A DNA stretch of 64,000 bases from Shewanella aquimarina (lineage in GTDB: Bacteria; Pseudomonadota; Gammaproteobacteria; Enterobacterales; Shewanellaceae), in NCBI RefSeq assembly GCF_023349185.1, contig NZ_JAKIKY010000004.1, forward strand, positions 186,001-250,000, in the 5' to 3' direction. Below the pieces are notes generated by a model. It was not told where the DNA came from. It saw nothing but the letters and a program-made list of their open reading frames with translations, and ran no database searches. The position numbers were made by a program, and so were the translations under genes. This document shows positions 7,315 through 15,790 of the stretch, piece after piece; within the stretch, counting starts at the first letter, position 1; each line of letters opens with the position of its first letter.

Positions 7315-9942
7315 CTAGGGCCGCTGCTGCATCGCTTCTTGCACGCGAATACACTCCTGCTCGGCGGCAATCGTCTGGTTGATGCCTCTCAGCGTCGTGG
7401 GGCTAAAGCCCTCTGGTTTATCGAGCAGTGCCTGCAGCCTGAGCAGGCTGGCGTAATTGCAGCTTCTGGGGAGCAGATTGGCGGTGTAGCTCTGCATAAA
7501 GCGCTGGCTGTTGCGTCTATCCAGGCTTGCCAGCTCCGTCAGGCGCTGCTCGGCGCTGGCCTGACTCAGGGCCTTCTGCTCGCTGGGGTAGAGGTGGCGC
7601 ATCACCTGAGTCAACTTCTCCAGTAGCTGAGGGTCGCTCTCCTTGGTGTGGGCCTGAATACGCTCAAACCACTGGCGTTTCTCCTTGGCGCTGGGGCGGG
7701 CCACCAAGGCGCCGAGCGCTGCCTGCTCGCCCTCGGGCGAACCGTCATGCTGCTTTTCCTTGAGCAGGAGTCGTTCGCTGCCCGGGTAATCATAGCGATT
7801 GAGGTGGGTCACTATCTGCCAGCGACGCTCGGGCGTGAGGGTGATGCCGGGTAGCGATTCTCTCTCCTCGAGCAGCGCCGCCAGATGACGCTTTGCCTGA
7901 TGGCTGACGGCGAAGTGCTGGTAGTTGTCGAACCACAGAGATTGCAGTTCGGGTTCGGCCTTATTGGTGATGGTCAGGCGCAGGCTCATCTGGGCGATGG
8001 CGTTGAGCGCCTGTCGGCTATAGCGCCGCTGATTGGGACTCATCTGCTCCAGCAGGGCCTTGGCCTCTCTAAGCTGGTCTTGCACGCTGAGCAGCACCTG
8101 GGGATCGGTTTCAGCTGGCAGGTTCACCAGGGCGCTGCCAATAAAGCGGGGCAGAGGCAGTTCGCCCGCCAGCACAGACTCCCACAGGGATTGCCACAGC
8201 ATGCGCCTCAGTTCTGCCTCTTCCAGGCTGCCAAGGTGCAAGAGGGCGGTCTCGAGAGAGGCCTTGTCCAGCTTGACCCTGACATAGGCCTTGTTCTGGT
8301 AGTTGGTATACACGAGATCCGGGCAGCGCACCCCCTTGAGGCGCTTCACCTCGGTGCGCTCCCCCTGGTAATTGACCTCGCTCACCAGGTTCTTGTGCAG
8401 GCCATGACGGCCCAAGGTAAACAGGCCCACCTTGACCCTCTGCATGCTCTCGGCATCGCCGTTATGCTGTATGAGGTTAAAACGTGAGATGCGATCGCCG
8501 CGGCAGCTGAACTCTGCCTCCAGGCGGATGATGCCCGCTCGTTTAAAGGCCGTCTGACTCCACTGGCTCAGAGGCTGCTTGGTAACCTGCTCTAGGCTCG
8601 AAATAAAGTCGTTAAGATCGGCATTTTGCAGCGCAAAGCGCTCGAGATACTGGCCTATACCCTGGTAGAAACTGGCGTCGCCCAGCATGAACTTGAGCTG
8701 ATTGAGCTGGGCGATCGCCTTATTTTGACTCGGTAGGGGATCTTGTGAAAACAGCTCCAGGCTGTTGGCGATCTGCTGCTGCACCTGTTCAGGGCTGCGA
8801 ATAAAGCTAGCCTGGCTGCCTGTATGGGCCTGGCCAAACAGCTGCGCCTCGGCATCATCTGCAACCAGATAGGCCAGGCTCTGATTGAGCCAGAGCTGAT
8901 CCCACCACTTGAGGGTGACCAGATTGCCAAGCCACTGCTCGGCCAATGCCCGCAGGATAGCCCTCCGAGGCGTGACTCTAGGCAGACTCTCCTCACTGAA
9001 GCTGGTCTGCGCCTGACTGGCGCGAAACTCACTCGGCAAGTGAGGCACTATCGCCTGGGTGTAGTGACCGAAGGGATATTGGCTGCCCAGGCGCTGCTGA
9101 TAATAGCTAAGGGCCTGCTGGGTTTGTGACAGCCAGGTCTCGGCATCGATTGATTCTGCCTGGGACTGACGGGCGAACAGCAGCAGCGCTATGCCCTCGG
9201 CCTCACTCTGCCAGGTCTGATAAGGCCCGGCGAGCAGGGAGAAGTTATGGGGACTGACCGGCTCGCTCTGCATAAACTGCCAAAGACTGTTTTCGCCTGC
9301 TGGCTGATGGTTCTCGCCCACAGTCTGACGGCTCTCATCTAATGCCTGATGGCTCTGCACCTTGGCCGCGCTGGCGACCTGCCAGTCGCTGGGTGCCAAC
9401 ACGCTCAGCCGATAGCTGGCCCTGAGATCTGGCTGATCAAACTGTGGTGCCAGGGTCTGGGCGCTGGAGGGCAGGAAATGGCTGTAGAGATAGCGACGAC
9501 CATCCTTAGGGTCGACAAACTCGATAAGGCCCTGATCTTCATGGCTGTAGGGACTGCTAAAGTCCACCTTTATCTGGTTACTGCCGCCCTGTAACAGGCT
9601 GGCCGGGATCACTAGCCTGTGACCATCATAGTTGGGATAGAGCTTCTGACCATTGATGAGCAGTTGGCTGATAAGCGCCTGCTCCAGATCTAGGCTCAAG
9701 GCTTGTTCGCTGTCGGCGAGCTCAAACTGGATCAGCGCCTCGCCCTTAAAGCGTCGCGCCTGGGTCAGATCTAGGTGTAGCTGGTAGCTGACCTGACTAA
9801 CTCGGCTGGCACGCTGTTTGGCGACGCTGGCGCTGATGCCGAGGGATTTCTCGTCTGTCTGTTGACTGCCGGGGGAGGTGCTTTGGCATGCGCCGATAAG
9901 GAGGCAGAGGAGGAGGCTAGCGCACAGGGAAAACAGTCTCAA
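7315..9942 (-). CDS. M1 aminopeptidase-like lipoprotein lacking the zinc site
   Basis: The 875-residue protein has a lipobox signal (LLIGAC, Cys19) and then the fold markers of an M1 gluzincin: YLYSHFLPSSAQTLAPQFDQPDL (about 151-173) and LGNLVTLKWWDQLWLN (338-353). The active-site residues are gone. The HEXXH position reads RALAE (331-335), the third zinc ligand Glu is Gln354, and the GAMEN exopeptidase motif is replaced by an unrelated RASQA-like stretch near 307. It therefore cannot be a normal zinc peptidase and is best seen as a pseudoenzyme, perhaps a binding or scaffold protein in the envelope. The frame is intact over 2.6 kb, arguing for selection rather than decay. It lies in an envelope-lipoprotein block. 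Confidence 0.85.
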   Translation of the reverse strand: MRLFSLCASLLLCLLIGACQSTSPGSQQTDEKSLGISASVAKQRASRVSQVSYQLHLDLTQARRFKGEALIQFELADSEQALSLDLEQALISQLLINGQKLYPNYDGHRLVIPASLLQGGSNQIKVDFSSPYSHEDQGLIEFVDPKDGRRYLYSHFLPSSAQTLAPQFDQPDLRASYRLSVLAPSDWQVASAAKVQSHQALDESRQTVGENHQPAGENSLWQFMQSEPVSPHNFSLLAGPYQTWQSEAEGIALLLFARQSQAESIDAETWLSQTQQALSYYQQRLGSQYPFGHYTQAIVPHLPSEFRASQAQTSFSEESLPRVTPRRAILRALAEQWLGNLVTLKWWDQLWLNQSLAYLVADDAEAQLFGQAHTGSQASFIRSPEQVQQQIANSLELFSQDPLPSQNKAIAQLNQLKFMLGDASFYQGIGQYLERFALQNADLNDFISSLEQVTKQPLSQWSQTAFKRAGIIRLEAEFSCRGDRISRFNLIQHNGDAESMQRVKVGLFTLGRHGLHKNLVSEVNYQGERTEVKRLKGVRCPDLVYTNYQNKAYVRVKLDKASLETALLHLGSLEEAELRRMLWQSLWESVLAGELPLPRFIGSALVNLPAETDPQVLLSVQDQLREAKALLEQMSPNQRRYSRQALNAIAQMSLRLTITNKAEPELQSLWFDNYQHFAVSHQAKRHLAALLEERESLPGITLTPERRWQIVTHLNRYDYPGSERLLLKEKQHDGSPEGEQAALGALVARPSAKEKRQWFERIQAHTKESDPQLLEKLTQVMRHLYPSEQKALSQASAEQRLTELASLDRRNSQRFMQSYTANLLPRSCNYASLLRLQALLDKPEGFSPTTLRGINQTIAAEQECIRVQEAMQQRP

Positions 9943-10120
9943 AACGGGTCCTTCTTATATTATTGGCTCGAGGGCTTATCGGTTCGGCTAGCATTCAATG
10001 GGCGGGCAAAACCCCGCGCCATACATGAGTGCCAAAGGCCGCCACATTCTACCCGACTCTGCCCCTTGGCAGTAGAATTTATCGACAAAATTTCTCTTCG
10101 TTATCCAGGTTTAGGCATAA

Positions 10121-10146
10121 AAAAACCAGCACTAGGCTGGTTTTTA
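10121..10146. terminator. Terminator downstream of lpoB
   Basis: AACCAGC (10124-10130) pairs with GCTGGTT (10136-10142), flanked by an A-run on one side and a T-run on the other, so it serves the minus-strand lpoB transcript and could work in both directions. Confidence 0.85.
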
Positions 10147-10160
10147 ACGGTGAACCTGGC

Positions 10161-10754
10161 TTACATGCCGAGGAAAGATTTCGACTTGGTCTTGCGGATC
10201 TCTTTCTCGTCTGACCATTCGATTAGGCCGGTTTCCAGATCCATCAGGCGCATGGTCATCTTGTAGTAGACATCCTTGGTGCTACCATCTTGCTTAACTA
10301 TGCTCGACAGGTTGCCGTACAGCATGTACTGGGCACCGATCTGACGACCGAAGTTGATGGCGGTCGATGGGTCAACCATGCCAGCGTTGTTCTGATAATC
10401 CAGTTGCTTGCGTACCGCGTCGACCTTGGTCATGTCGATGAAGCGGAACTTGCCCGAGCGTAGCAGCTTGTTGCTGATCGAATCTGTGACAGATTCGGTA
10501 TCGATATGCTCTGAGGTCTTGTTCTTGATCTTGTCGACAAAGATGACAGGGCGATCTTTGGCCGTCATGGCTACCACGGGCGGAAAGCTCAGCATGCTGT
10601 CGACCATCTTGGCGGTGATCGCCTGCAGATCCGTAGAACCGAAGTTTTCATTGACGGTTTCGACTTCAGTGGCATCACCGTACTGCACCTTAGATTGACA
10701 GCCCGCCAGGCCAATCGCCACGGCGATGATAAAAATGAGGTTGAACTTTTTCAT
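10161..10754 (-). CDS. lpoB: Penicillin-binding protein activator LpoB
   Basis: The 197-residue protein begins with a lipoprotein signal (AIGLAGC, Cys19) and continues with the LpoB/CsgG-like alpha-beta domain (about 35-197), including PVIFVDKIKNKTSEHIDTESV and GAQYMLYGNLSSI. LpoB is an outer-membrane lipoprotein that reaches through the murein to stimulate the synthase PBP1b. The linker between lipid anchor and domain is short compared with E. coli LpoB. It follows the COG3014 lipoprotein gene by 25 bases on the same strand and is probably in its operon; a terminator lies downstream. Confidence 0.9.
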   Translation of the reverse strand: MKKFNLIFIIAVAIGLAGCQSKVQYGDATEVETVNENFGSTDLQAITAKMVDSMLSFPPVVAMTAKDRPVIFVDKIKNKTSEHIDTESVTDSISNKLLRSGKFRFIDMTKVDAVRKQLDYQNNAGMVDPSTAINFGRQIGAQYMLYGNLSSIVKQDGSTKDVYYKMTMRLMDLETGLIEWSDEKEIRKTKSKSFLGM

Positions 10755-10779
10755 AAAAATACCGATTCCTTAGTCTTGA

Positions 10780-12189
10780 TTAGATGATTATTGAATGAAA
10801 ACGGGTGAAATTACCAGTCTCAATTATCCAAATTAATGTGGTTTTATCGCTTTGTACGTCAACTGCTTGCACCTGAGACTGTCCCAGACGGATCTGATAC
10901 TGGCCCGCATCCAGATAGCGACGTCCTAACTGGGCCTGGCTGGGCAGGGTCAACCAGCTGCGTCTGTCTGCCTGCTCGGTAACCACATTGAAGATCTGCA
11001 TGGCGATGGCACCGGCATCGAACTCATCATTGCGCCGCTTCGATTCGCTGCGCACGCTGCGGGCCATCTCTGCCTTGGCGTAGATCCTCGCAGCCTGGCG
11101 AAACAGGGCGCTGGGGAGTTCTTCCTTAAGCGCGGTGATTGCCAGGGCGTCGATATTGGCGAGCGGCGCCGTCTTCAGCACAGTACCCAGGCCAATGATT
11201 TCCCCTTGGGGGACGCTGTTCCGGCTGGGAACGTAGGTGGCCAAGGAGGCCGTCTGCCAGTTGCCGCTAATGCGAAACGGCACGGTAAAGCTTTGCTTCT
11301 CGGGGACAAAACCTCGCTCGAGCAGGATCACCACCTGGCCCTGGCCGGGCTTGGCCAGCTTGGCATCGCCCCAGCGGCGCTTAAAATCCTCATATTGCGG
11401 CATGGCCAGTTTCTTGGCTAGACGCACCAGATCTTGCTGTAGATAGGGGTTGTCCGGGGTTATCTGCGCCGCCTTGCGATAATCGATGAAGGCGTCATTC
11501 TCTTCGCCCAGCAGCTCGTGCAGCAGGCCTGTGGTGTAGTAACTATAGGCGTTGAGGAAGGAGCTTGTGGTGGTGCCGGCCGCTTGCCCGAGTCGATTGA
11601 CCTCGGCGTCTATGGTGCCGTTGGCCATCGCCTGTACCGACGCCTGGGATTTCTGGTATCTGGCCTGCTCGCTCTGCTGTAGCTCGTTGCTGCGCCTCAC
11701 CTCGACCAGCGCTCCCTGGCTATCTCGGCTAAAGAGGTAGTTAAGGGCCTGATACTGATGCAACATGATCCGCTCATAGCCGGGGCCACGATAGGGGATC
11801 ACGTTGTCGTTGATAAACAGGCTGCTGGCGGTAGCACCAAGATCAGATGCGCTGATCACCGCCTGGTCGTCAAACTTGGTGTAGGCATCGACGGCCTGCC
11901 GGTAATAGGCCTTGCTGGCCTCGAAGTCTCCCGTGATCTGGGCAATACGCCCCGCCTCCTGGGCATACAGGAGCCCATCTTGGCCTGTGATGGCATCGTC
12001 GAATTGTCGATAGAGGGCAGCATCGCTCTGTCTGGTGAGATCGGCCTTTACCGGCGCAAGCTGTGACGGATAACTGATAAAGACGCTGTTAAAGGCGCAG
12101 CCCGACAAGGTGAGCGATAAGAGCGCGCCAACAAATGTCGTGCGGTATCGCCTTGAGACTCGACTATGAGGGCTGCTTTGGTGTGGCAT
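10780..12189 (-). CDS. COG3014 family lipoprotein
   Basis: The 469-residue protein has a basic N terminus and a lipobox (LTLSGC, about Cys31). The first half is helical and TPR-like (about 50-260), with EENDAFIDYRKAAQITPDNPYLQQDL as a clear repeat; the second half is mostly beta. The family has no known function. It lies directly upstream of lpoB on the same strand, with a 25-base gap, which suggests co-transcription and a role linked to outer-membrane lipoproteins or murein synthesis. That link is inference from position. Confidence 0.8.
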   Translation of the reverse strand: MPHQSSPHSRVSRRYRTTFVGALLSLTLSGCAFNSVFISYPSQLAPVKADLTRQSDAALYRQFDDAITGQDGLLYAQEAGRIAQITGDFEASKAYYRQAVDAYTKFDDQAVISASDLGATASSLFINDNVIPYRGPGYERIMLHQYQALNYLFSRDSQGALVEVRRSNELQQSEQARYQKSQASVQAMANGTIDAEVNRLGQAAGTTTSSFLNAYSYYTTGLLHELLGEENDAFIDYRKAAQITPDNPYLQQDLVRLAKKLAMPQYEDFKRRWGDAKLAKPGQGQVVILLERGFVPEKQSFTVPFRISGNWQTASLATYVPSRNSVPQGEIIGLGTVLKTAPLANIDALAITALKEELPSALFRQAARIYAKAEMARSVRSESKRRNDEFDAGAIAMQIFNVVTEQADRRSWLTLPSQAQLGRRYLDAGQYQIRLGQSQVQAVDVQSDKTTLIWIIETGNFTRFHSIII

Positions 12190-12249
12190 AGTTGGTCAGT
12201 TCCTTTGTGAAGCAAGTTCCGTTCAATGGCCTGGGCGATGTACGCCGGT

Positions 12250-12462
12250 CTAATAGTGGGGAGGCGGCGTCTCTTCCGCCTGACTGGCGATGTTGCTGGG
12301 CTCGACCTGGGAGAGCTTGCTGGTGAGCAGGCGCAGTTTTTCCTGTTGCTCGGCCAGCAGGTCGTTGAGCTTGATCACCTGCTGGTTCAGCGACTCTATG
12401 GTGTCGTCCTGAAAAGCCAGTTTCATCTCAAGATCTTCGATTCTTTGTTCTAGTTGCACCAA
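12250..12462 (-). CDS. slyX: SlyX family coiled-coil protein
   Basis: The 70-residue protein is a single coiled coil followed by the highly conserved C-terminal tail [19 protein letters not shown] seen in SlyX proteins. There is no ATG; a TTG at 12462 (AGAGGA 6 bases upstream) or a GTG at 12459 must serve as start, and I prefer the TTG on spacing. The frame is open further upstream to 12627, but that part overlaps the WD40-like gene and is its antiframe. The function of SlyX is unknown. It sits 13 bases after the WD40-like gene on the same strand. Confidence 0.85.
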   Translation of the reverse strand: MVQLEQRIEDLEMKLAFQDDTIESLNQQVIKLNDLLAEQQEKLRLLTSKLSQVEPSNIASQAEETPPPHY

Positions 12463-12475
12463 TGTTAGTCCTCTA

Positions 12476-13444
12476 TCAATCGGGCATGGGCCAGGTTTCC
12501 AGCAAGCCATTACTGCTAAAGCTGATGATCTGCCCATTAAGGGTTTCAGCCACAGAGTATACAACGGCGCCCTTGATTTGGGCACGCTCGGTGCGGGTAA
12601 CTTGCCAGTTGGCGCGCATTTTTCCATCGGCTACCCGCCAAACGCTCACTTCTCTGGCAGGGGTGCCGGTGAGTAGTGTCTGGTTATCTTTGGTAAAGCG
12701 TGCGGTGGAAAAGTTCATCGTGCGACGTTTTATTTTAAGGCGAGACAAAGTTTCGCCTGTCTGTGTCTTCCAGATCTCGGCCCTATTGGTGCTATCGGCG
12801 GCGAAAGCCAGGCTGGCGTCCTGGGTCAGGCTGACACTGAGTACCCGGCTGGGAAGTTGCCACTGTTGCTGGGGCTGCCCCGTGTTGGCCTGCCAAAGAA
12901 TGACCCGGTTGTCGTTGCCGCCCGATAGTGCCCAACGGCCGTCGGCAGAGAGGGCGACGCTGTTAACCTTCTCGCTGTGCCCGAGGAATTTGATCAGGGT
13001 GTCGGTCTGGTGATTGAGTGACATGACGCTGCCGTCGGTGAGGCCAATCAGCAGGGTACCATTGTCGGCAAGTTCCAGACACTGCCCCTTGGCGGGCAGG
13101 GACCACCATCCCAGGGGCTGTCCATCTTGTATATTCCACAGGGCGACCGAATCGCTGCTGAGGGAGGCGGCGTATTTGAGGTTGTCCGACAGGGCGGTGG
13201 CGATCGCTGTGCCGCCCGCTTTGCCATGGAGCCACTGATACTTAAGCGCTTTTTGGGTGAGGTCCCAGAGTTGCAGGTTGTTGCTGGTGGTGCTGACCAG
13301 AAGTAAACGCGCCTGGGGGGAGAGGCTGGCATCATAGCTAGGTTCGGCGATCAGGCTATCGACCTCAGGTTTAGGCTGACAAGCACTCAGCAGGAGTGTA
13401 CAAGCAATCAGTGTACAAAAATACAGCAAGCCGTTTCTGCTCAT
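12476..13444 (-). CDS. WD40-like beta-propeller lipoprotein
   Basis: The 322-residue protein begins with a lipoprotein signal (LLLSAC, Cys22) followed by six or so WD40-type blades ending in LQLWD, VALWN, VILWQ, AEIWK and VSVWR. One blade contains [20 protein letters not shown], a classical repeat. Beta-propellers of this kind serve as protein-binding platforms; bacterial outer-membrane examples include BamB, though this protein shows WD rather than PQQ repeats. It heads a minus-strand series with slyX, the COG3014 gene and lpoB. Function unknown. Confidence 0.85.
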   Translation of the reverse strand: MSRNGLLYFCTLIACTLLLSACQPKPEVDSLIAEPSYDASLSPQARLLLVSTTSNNLQLWDLTQKALKYQWLHGKAGGTAIATALSDNLKYAASLSSDSVALWNIQDGQPLGWWSLPAKGQCLELADNGTLLIGLTDGSVMSLNHQTDTLIKFLGHSEKVNSVALSADGRWALSGGNDNRVILWQANTGQPQQQWQLPSRVLSVSLTQDASLAFAADSTNRAEIWKTQTGETLSRLKIKRRTMNFSTARFTKDNQTLLTGTPAREVSVWRVADGKMRANWQVTRTERAQIKGAVVYSVAETLNGQIISFSSNGLLETWPMPD

Positions 13445-13624
13445 GAACTTGTTCCTGGTTGAGTTGTCTTTAGCTCAAAGGTTTTCGCCTTGCGCAAGGC
13501 TACCAAACCATCATTGATGAAACTTAATCAATGTAATTGGTATATGTTAATTAACTAGTATAAAGTGGTTCGTCTTAGAAGAGTAAGGTTATTGTAACCA
13601 CAAGAAAATGCTGAGGAAGCTTTA

Positions 13625-14392
13625 ATGAAGTCCATTTATAAGATGTCACTGGTCGCGTTGGCGGTGGTTGGTCTAACTGCTTGTAACCAAGAACAAAAAA
13701 CAACAAAACCGGCAGAAGTTAAACTCGAGACCCAGGCGCAGAAGCAAGCCTATAGCGTAGGCGCGTCGATCGGTAAATATATGTCTGGTCATATCAAGGA
13801 GCAGGAAGAGCTAGGTCTACCCGTAGATCGTAGCCTGATTATTCAAGGTTTTAGCAACGGTCTGAACGACGAACTGAAGCTGACCGAAGAAGAGATGCAG
13901 ACAGTACTGCAAGGCCTTGACGAGCAACTAAACGAGAAGCGTCAGGCCCAGGCGACTGCACTGGCCGAGAAAGCTCAGGCAGAGAGCGCGGCTTTCCTAG
14001 AAGCCAACAAGGCGAAAGAAGGCGTTGTGACGACAGAATCTGGTCTGCAGTATGAAGTGATCACCGAAGGTACTGGTGATAAGCCGGCTGCAGAAGACAC
14101 AGTTGAAGTGCACTATGTCGGTACCCTGATCGACGGCACAGAGTTCGATAGCTCTATCGCCCGTGGTCAGAGCGCTAAGTTCCCGCTAAACCGCGTTATC
14201 CCAGGTTGGACCGAGGGTGTTCAGCTGATGTCTGTGGGTTCTAAGTACCGTTTCGTGATCCCAGCCGAGCTGGCCTATGGTAGCCGCGATACCGGCAGCA
14301 TCCCGGCTAATTCGACGCTGATCTTCGAAGTTGAGCTGCTTTCTATCGAGAAGGCCGCACCGGCAGCAGAAGAGGCGGCAGCGGCTAAGTAA
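13625..14392 (+). CDS. fkpA: FKBP-type peptidyl-prolyl isomerase FkpA
   Basis: The 255-residue protein has a signal with lipobox-like end (GLTAC, Cys20), an N-terminal helical dimerisation domain (about 35-130; [15 protein letters not shown] is typical) and a C-terminal FKBP domain (about 140-245) with [18 protein letters not shown] and [10 protein letters not shown]. FkpA is a periplasmic folding catalyst and chaperone for envelope proteins. E. coli FkpA is soluble, so the Cys20 and the Ala/Glu-rich tail are notable. In Shewanella and relatives it also lies next to slyX, as here, where slyX is on the other side of the divergent WD40-like gene. A strong terminator follows. Confidence 0.92.
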   Translation: MKSIYKMSLVALAVVGLTACNQEQKTTKPAEVKLETQAQKQAYSVGASIGKYMSGHIKEQEELGLPVDRSLIIQGFSNGLNDELKLTEEEMQTVLQGLDEQLNEKRQAQATALAEKAQAESAAFLEANKAKEGVVTTESGLQYEVITEGTGDKPAAEDTVEVHYVGTLIDGTEFDSSIARGQSAKFPLNRVIPGWTEGVQLMSVGSKYRFVIPAELAYGSRDTGSIPANSTLIFEVELLSIEKAAPAAEEAAAAK

Positions 14393-14416
14393 TTCGCTGT
14401 TCTCCTAAAGAGATTG

Positions 14417-14442
14417 AAAAAGGGCGCCTCGGCGCCCTTTTT
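14417..14442 (+). terminator. Terminator after fkpA
   Basis: AAAAAGGGCGCC pairs with GGCGCCCTTTTT around a 2-base loop (TC), giving a 12-bp stem and a T-run. Confidence 0.92.
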
Positions 14443-14576
14443 GCGTCTGTATGAAATGCCAGAGTGAACTGCCCGAGGGGGAATTTTCGCCGCTTAGCGC
14501 CAGGCGGCTTGGATATCTCTGCAATTGTCTTGGCCTTAGGTTAGAATTTGCAAAGTAACCTTGGGGAAGACAGCTT

Positions 14577-14951
14577 ATGGAATATGAATTTCGCCGCAAC
14601 ACATTGACCGGCACCCTGGTGGCACAGTTCACCATGGATCATGAGATTATGGGGCTTTGGTTTGTCGATGAGCTGGGCGAAGATAAGGCGCTTATCGCTC
14701 AGATTGCCTCGACTATCGAGGCATTGCAGCAGGGTAAGCTGACAGAGCAAGGTTTTATCGGTAAAGCCATCTCTCTCGAGCTGGATGAGGAGCAGGCGAG
14801 AGTCTTTGCCAACGCCTTAGAGATGGATGATGACACGCCCCTGGATGAGTCTATGTCGCTATATGACGGCGAGTCCCAGGCCTTCTGTGGCCTGGAGGAT
14901 TTTGAGGCTGCGCTCAAGAGCTGGCAGGCCTTCATCGAAGAGAGTCGATAG
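14577..14951 (+). CDS. yacL: YacL family protein (UPF0231)
   Basis: The 124-residue acidic protein matches the YacL/UPF0231 family over its whole length, starting MEYEFRRNTLTG and containing MDHEIMGLWF. The family is small, cytoplasmic and of unknown function. A GGGGAAG site lies 8 or so bases before the ATG. It stands alone between two terminators; an 18-base tandem duplication follows its stop codon. Confidence 0.85.
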   Translation: MEYEFRRNTLTGTLVAQFTMDHEIMGLWFVDELGEDKALIAQIASTIEALQQGKLTEQGFIGKAISLELDEEQARVFANALEMDDDTPLDESMSLYDGESQAFCGLEDFEAALKSWQAFIEESR

Positions 14952-14955
14952 CTGT

Positions 14956-14991
14956 GAACCTGAAACCTAGGGGGAACCTGAAACCTAGGGG
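14956..14991. repeat. 18-bp tandem duplication after yacL
   Basis: Two exact copies of GAACCTGAAACCTAGGGG stand head to tail, followed by a degenerate third piece (AAGCTTAGGGG, to 15003). No function is evident; replication slippage is the simplest origin. Confidence 0.85.
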
Positions 14992-15020
14992 AAAGCTTAG
15001 GGGAAAAATCTACAAAGAAG

Positions 15021-15045
15021 AAAGGCAGCCTGGGCTGCCTTTTTA
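15021..15045. terminator. Bidirectional terminator between yacL and narP
   Basis: AAAGGCAGCC pairs with GGCTGCCTTT over a 2-base loop, with A and T runs outside. It lies between two convergent genes. Confidence 0.88.
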
Positions 15046-15099
15046 GCGTCTAATGAGCATTTTTGAGCTTAATCAAACCAAATCAAGCTACATCAAGGC

Positions 15100-15729
15100 C
15101 TATTGGTTCAGGTAGCGTACCGCCATCTCCGTGCGCGACTTGGCGTTGGCCTTGCGCAGCAGATTCTTTACATGCACCTTGACCGTGCCTTCGCTGATAT
15201 GCAGCTGCTCTGAGATCACCCGGTTGCTCTTGCCTTCGGCCAGTTGCTCGAGGATCTGCAGCTCTCTCGGTGTCAGGTTGTCTATCCAGGCCTGCTCGTC
15301 GGCGCCATCTTTCAGCTCATAGATGAAGTCTTCCACCGATTCAGAGATCACGCGGTGACCCTGCATGGCATTCTTGAGCTTCTCCAGCAGCAGATCCGGC
15401 TCGGTATCTTTGAGAAGGTAACCGTCGGCGCCGGCCCTGACCAGGCGGATAACGTCCTGCTTGGCATCGGATACCGTTAGGATCACTATGCGGCTGGTGA
15501 CCCCTTCCTGACGCAATGCATTGAGGGTATCTAGTCCTGTCATCCCTTTCATGTTGAGATCCAGTAACACTATATCCGGTTCATTCTCGGCAATTGCCGA
15601 CAGGGCATCTAGGCCGCTGCCTGCTTCACCAAATAGGGTGAAGTCTGAGTCAGAGGTGATAAGTTGACAGATCCCGCGACGTAACAGGGGGTGATCGTCT
15701 ACAACCAAAACTGAATAGGGTTTGCCCAT
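15100..15729 (-). CDS. narP: Nitrate/nitrite response regulator NarP
   Basis: The 209-residue protein has a receiver domain (residues 5-120; phosphorylated Asp in DIVLLDLNMKG, conserved Lys in LLKDTEPD) and a LuxR/FixJ-type helix-turn-helix (about 147-209, LTPRELQILEQLAEGKSNRVI). It is the NarL/NarP type. Its gene follows narQ by 61 bases on the same strand. NarP accepts phosphate from NarQ when nitrate or nitrite is present and controls anaerobic respiratory genes. The facing nrfA gene has a matching operator (see 17640). Confidence 0.92.
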   Translation of the reverse strand: MGKPYSVLVVDDHPLLRRGICQLITSDSDFTLFGEAGSGLDALSAIAENEPDIVLLDLNMKGMTGLDTLNALRQEGVTSRIVILTVSDAKQDVIRLVRAGADGYLLKDTEPDLLLEKLKNAMQGHRVISESVEDFIYELKDGADEQAWIDNLTPRELQILEQLAEGKSNRVISEQLHISEGTVKVHVKNLLRKANAKSRTEMAVRYLNQ

Positions 15730-15790
15730 TTTTTATGCCTCCACTGAGGTCTGTTTTATTTAAAAATTAGTGTCTTATATTACCAGCATC

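Noticed and set aside
12463..12627. Upstream extension of slyX overlapping the WD40-like gene
   Set aside because: The extra 55 codons are in the antiframe of a supported gene and do not resemble SlyX.
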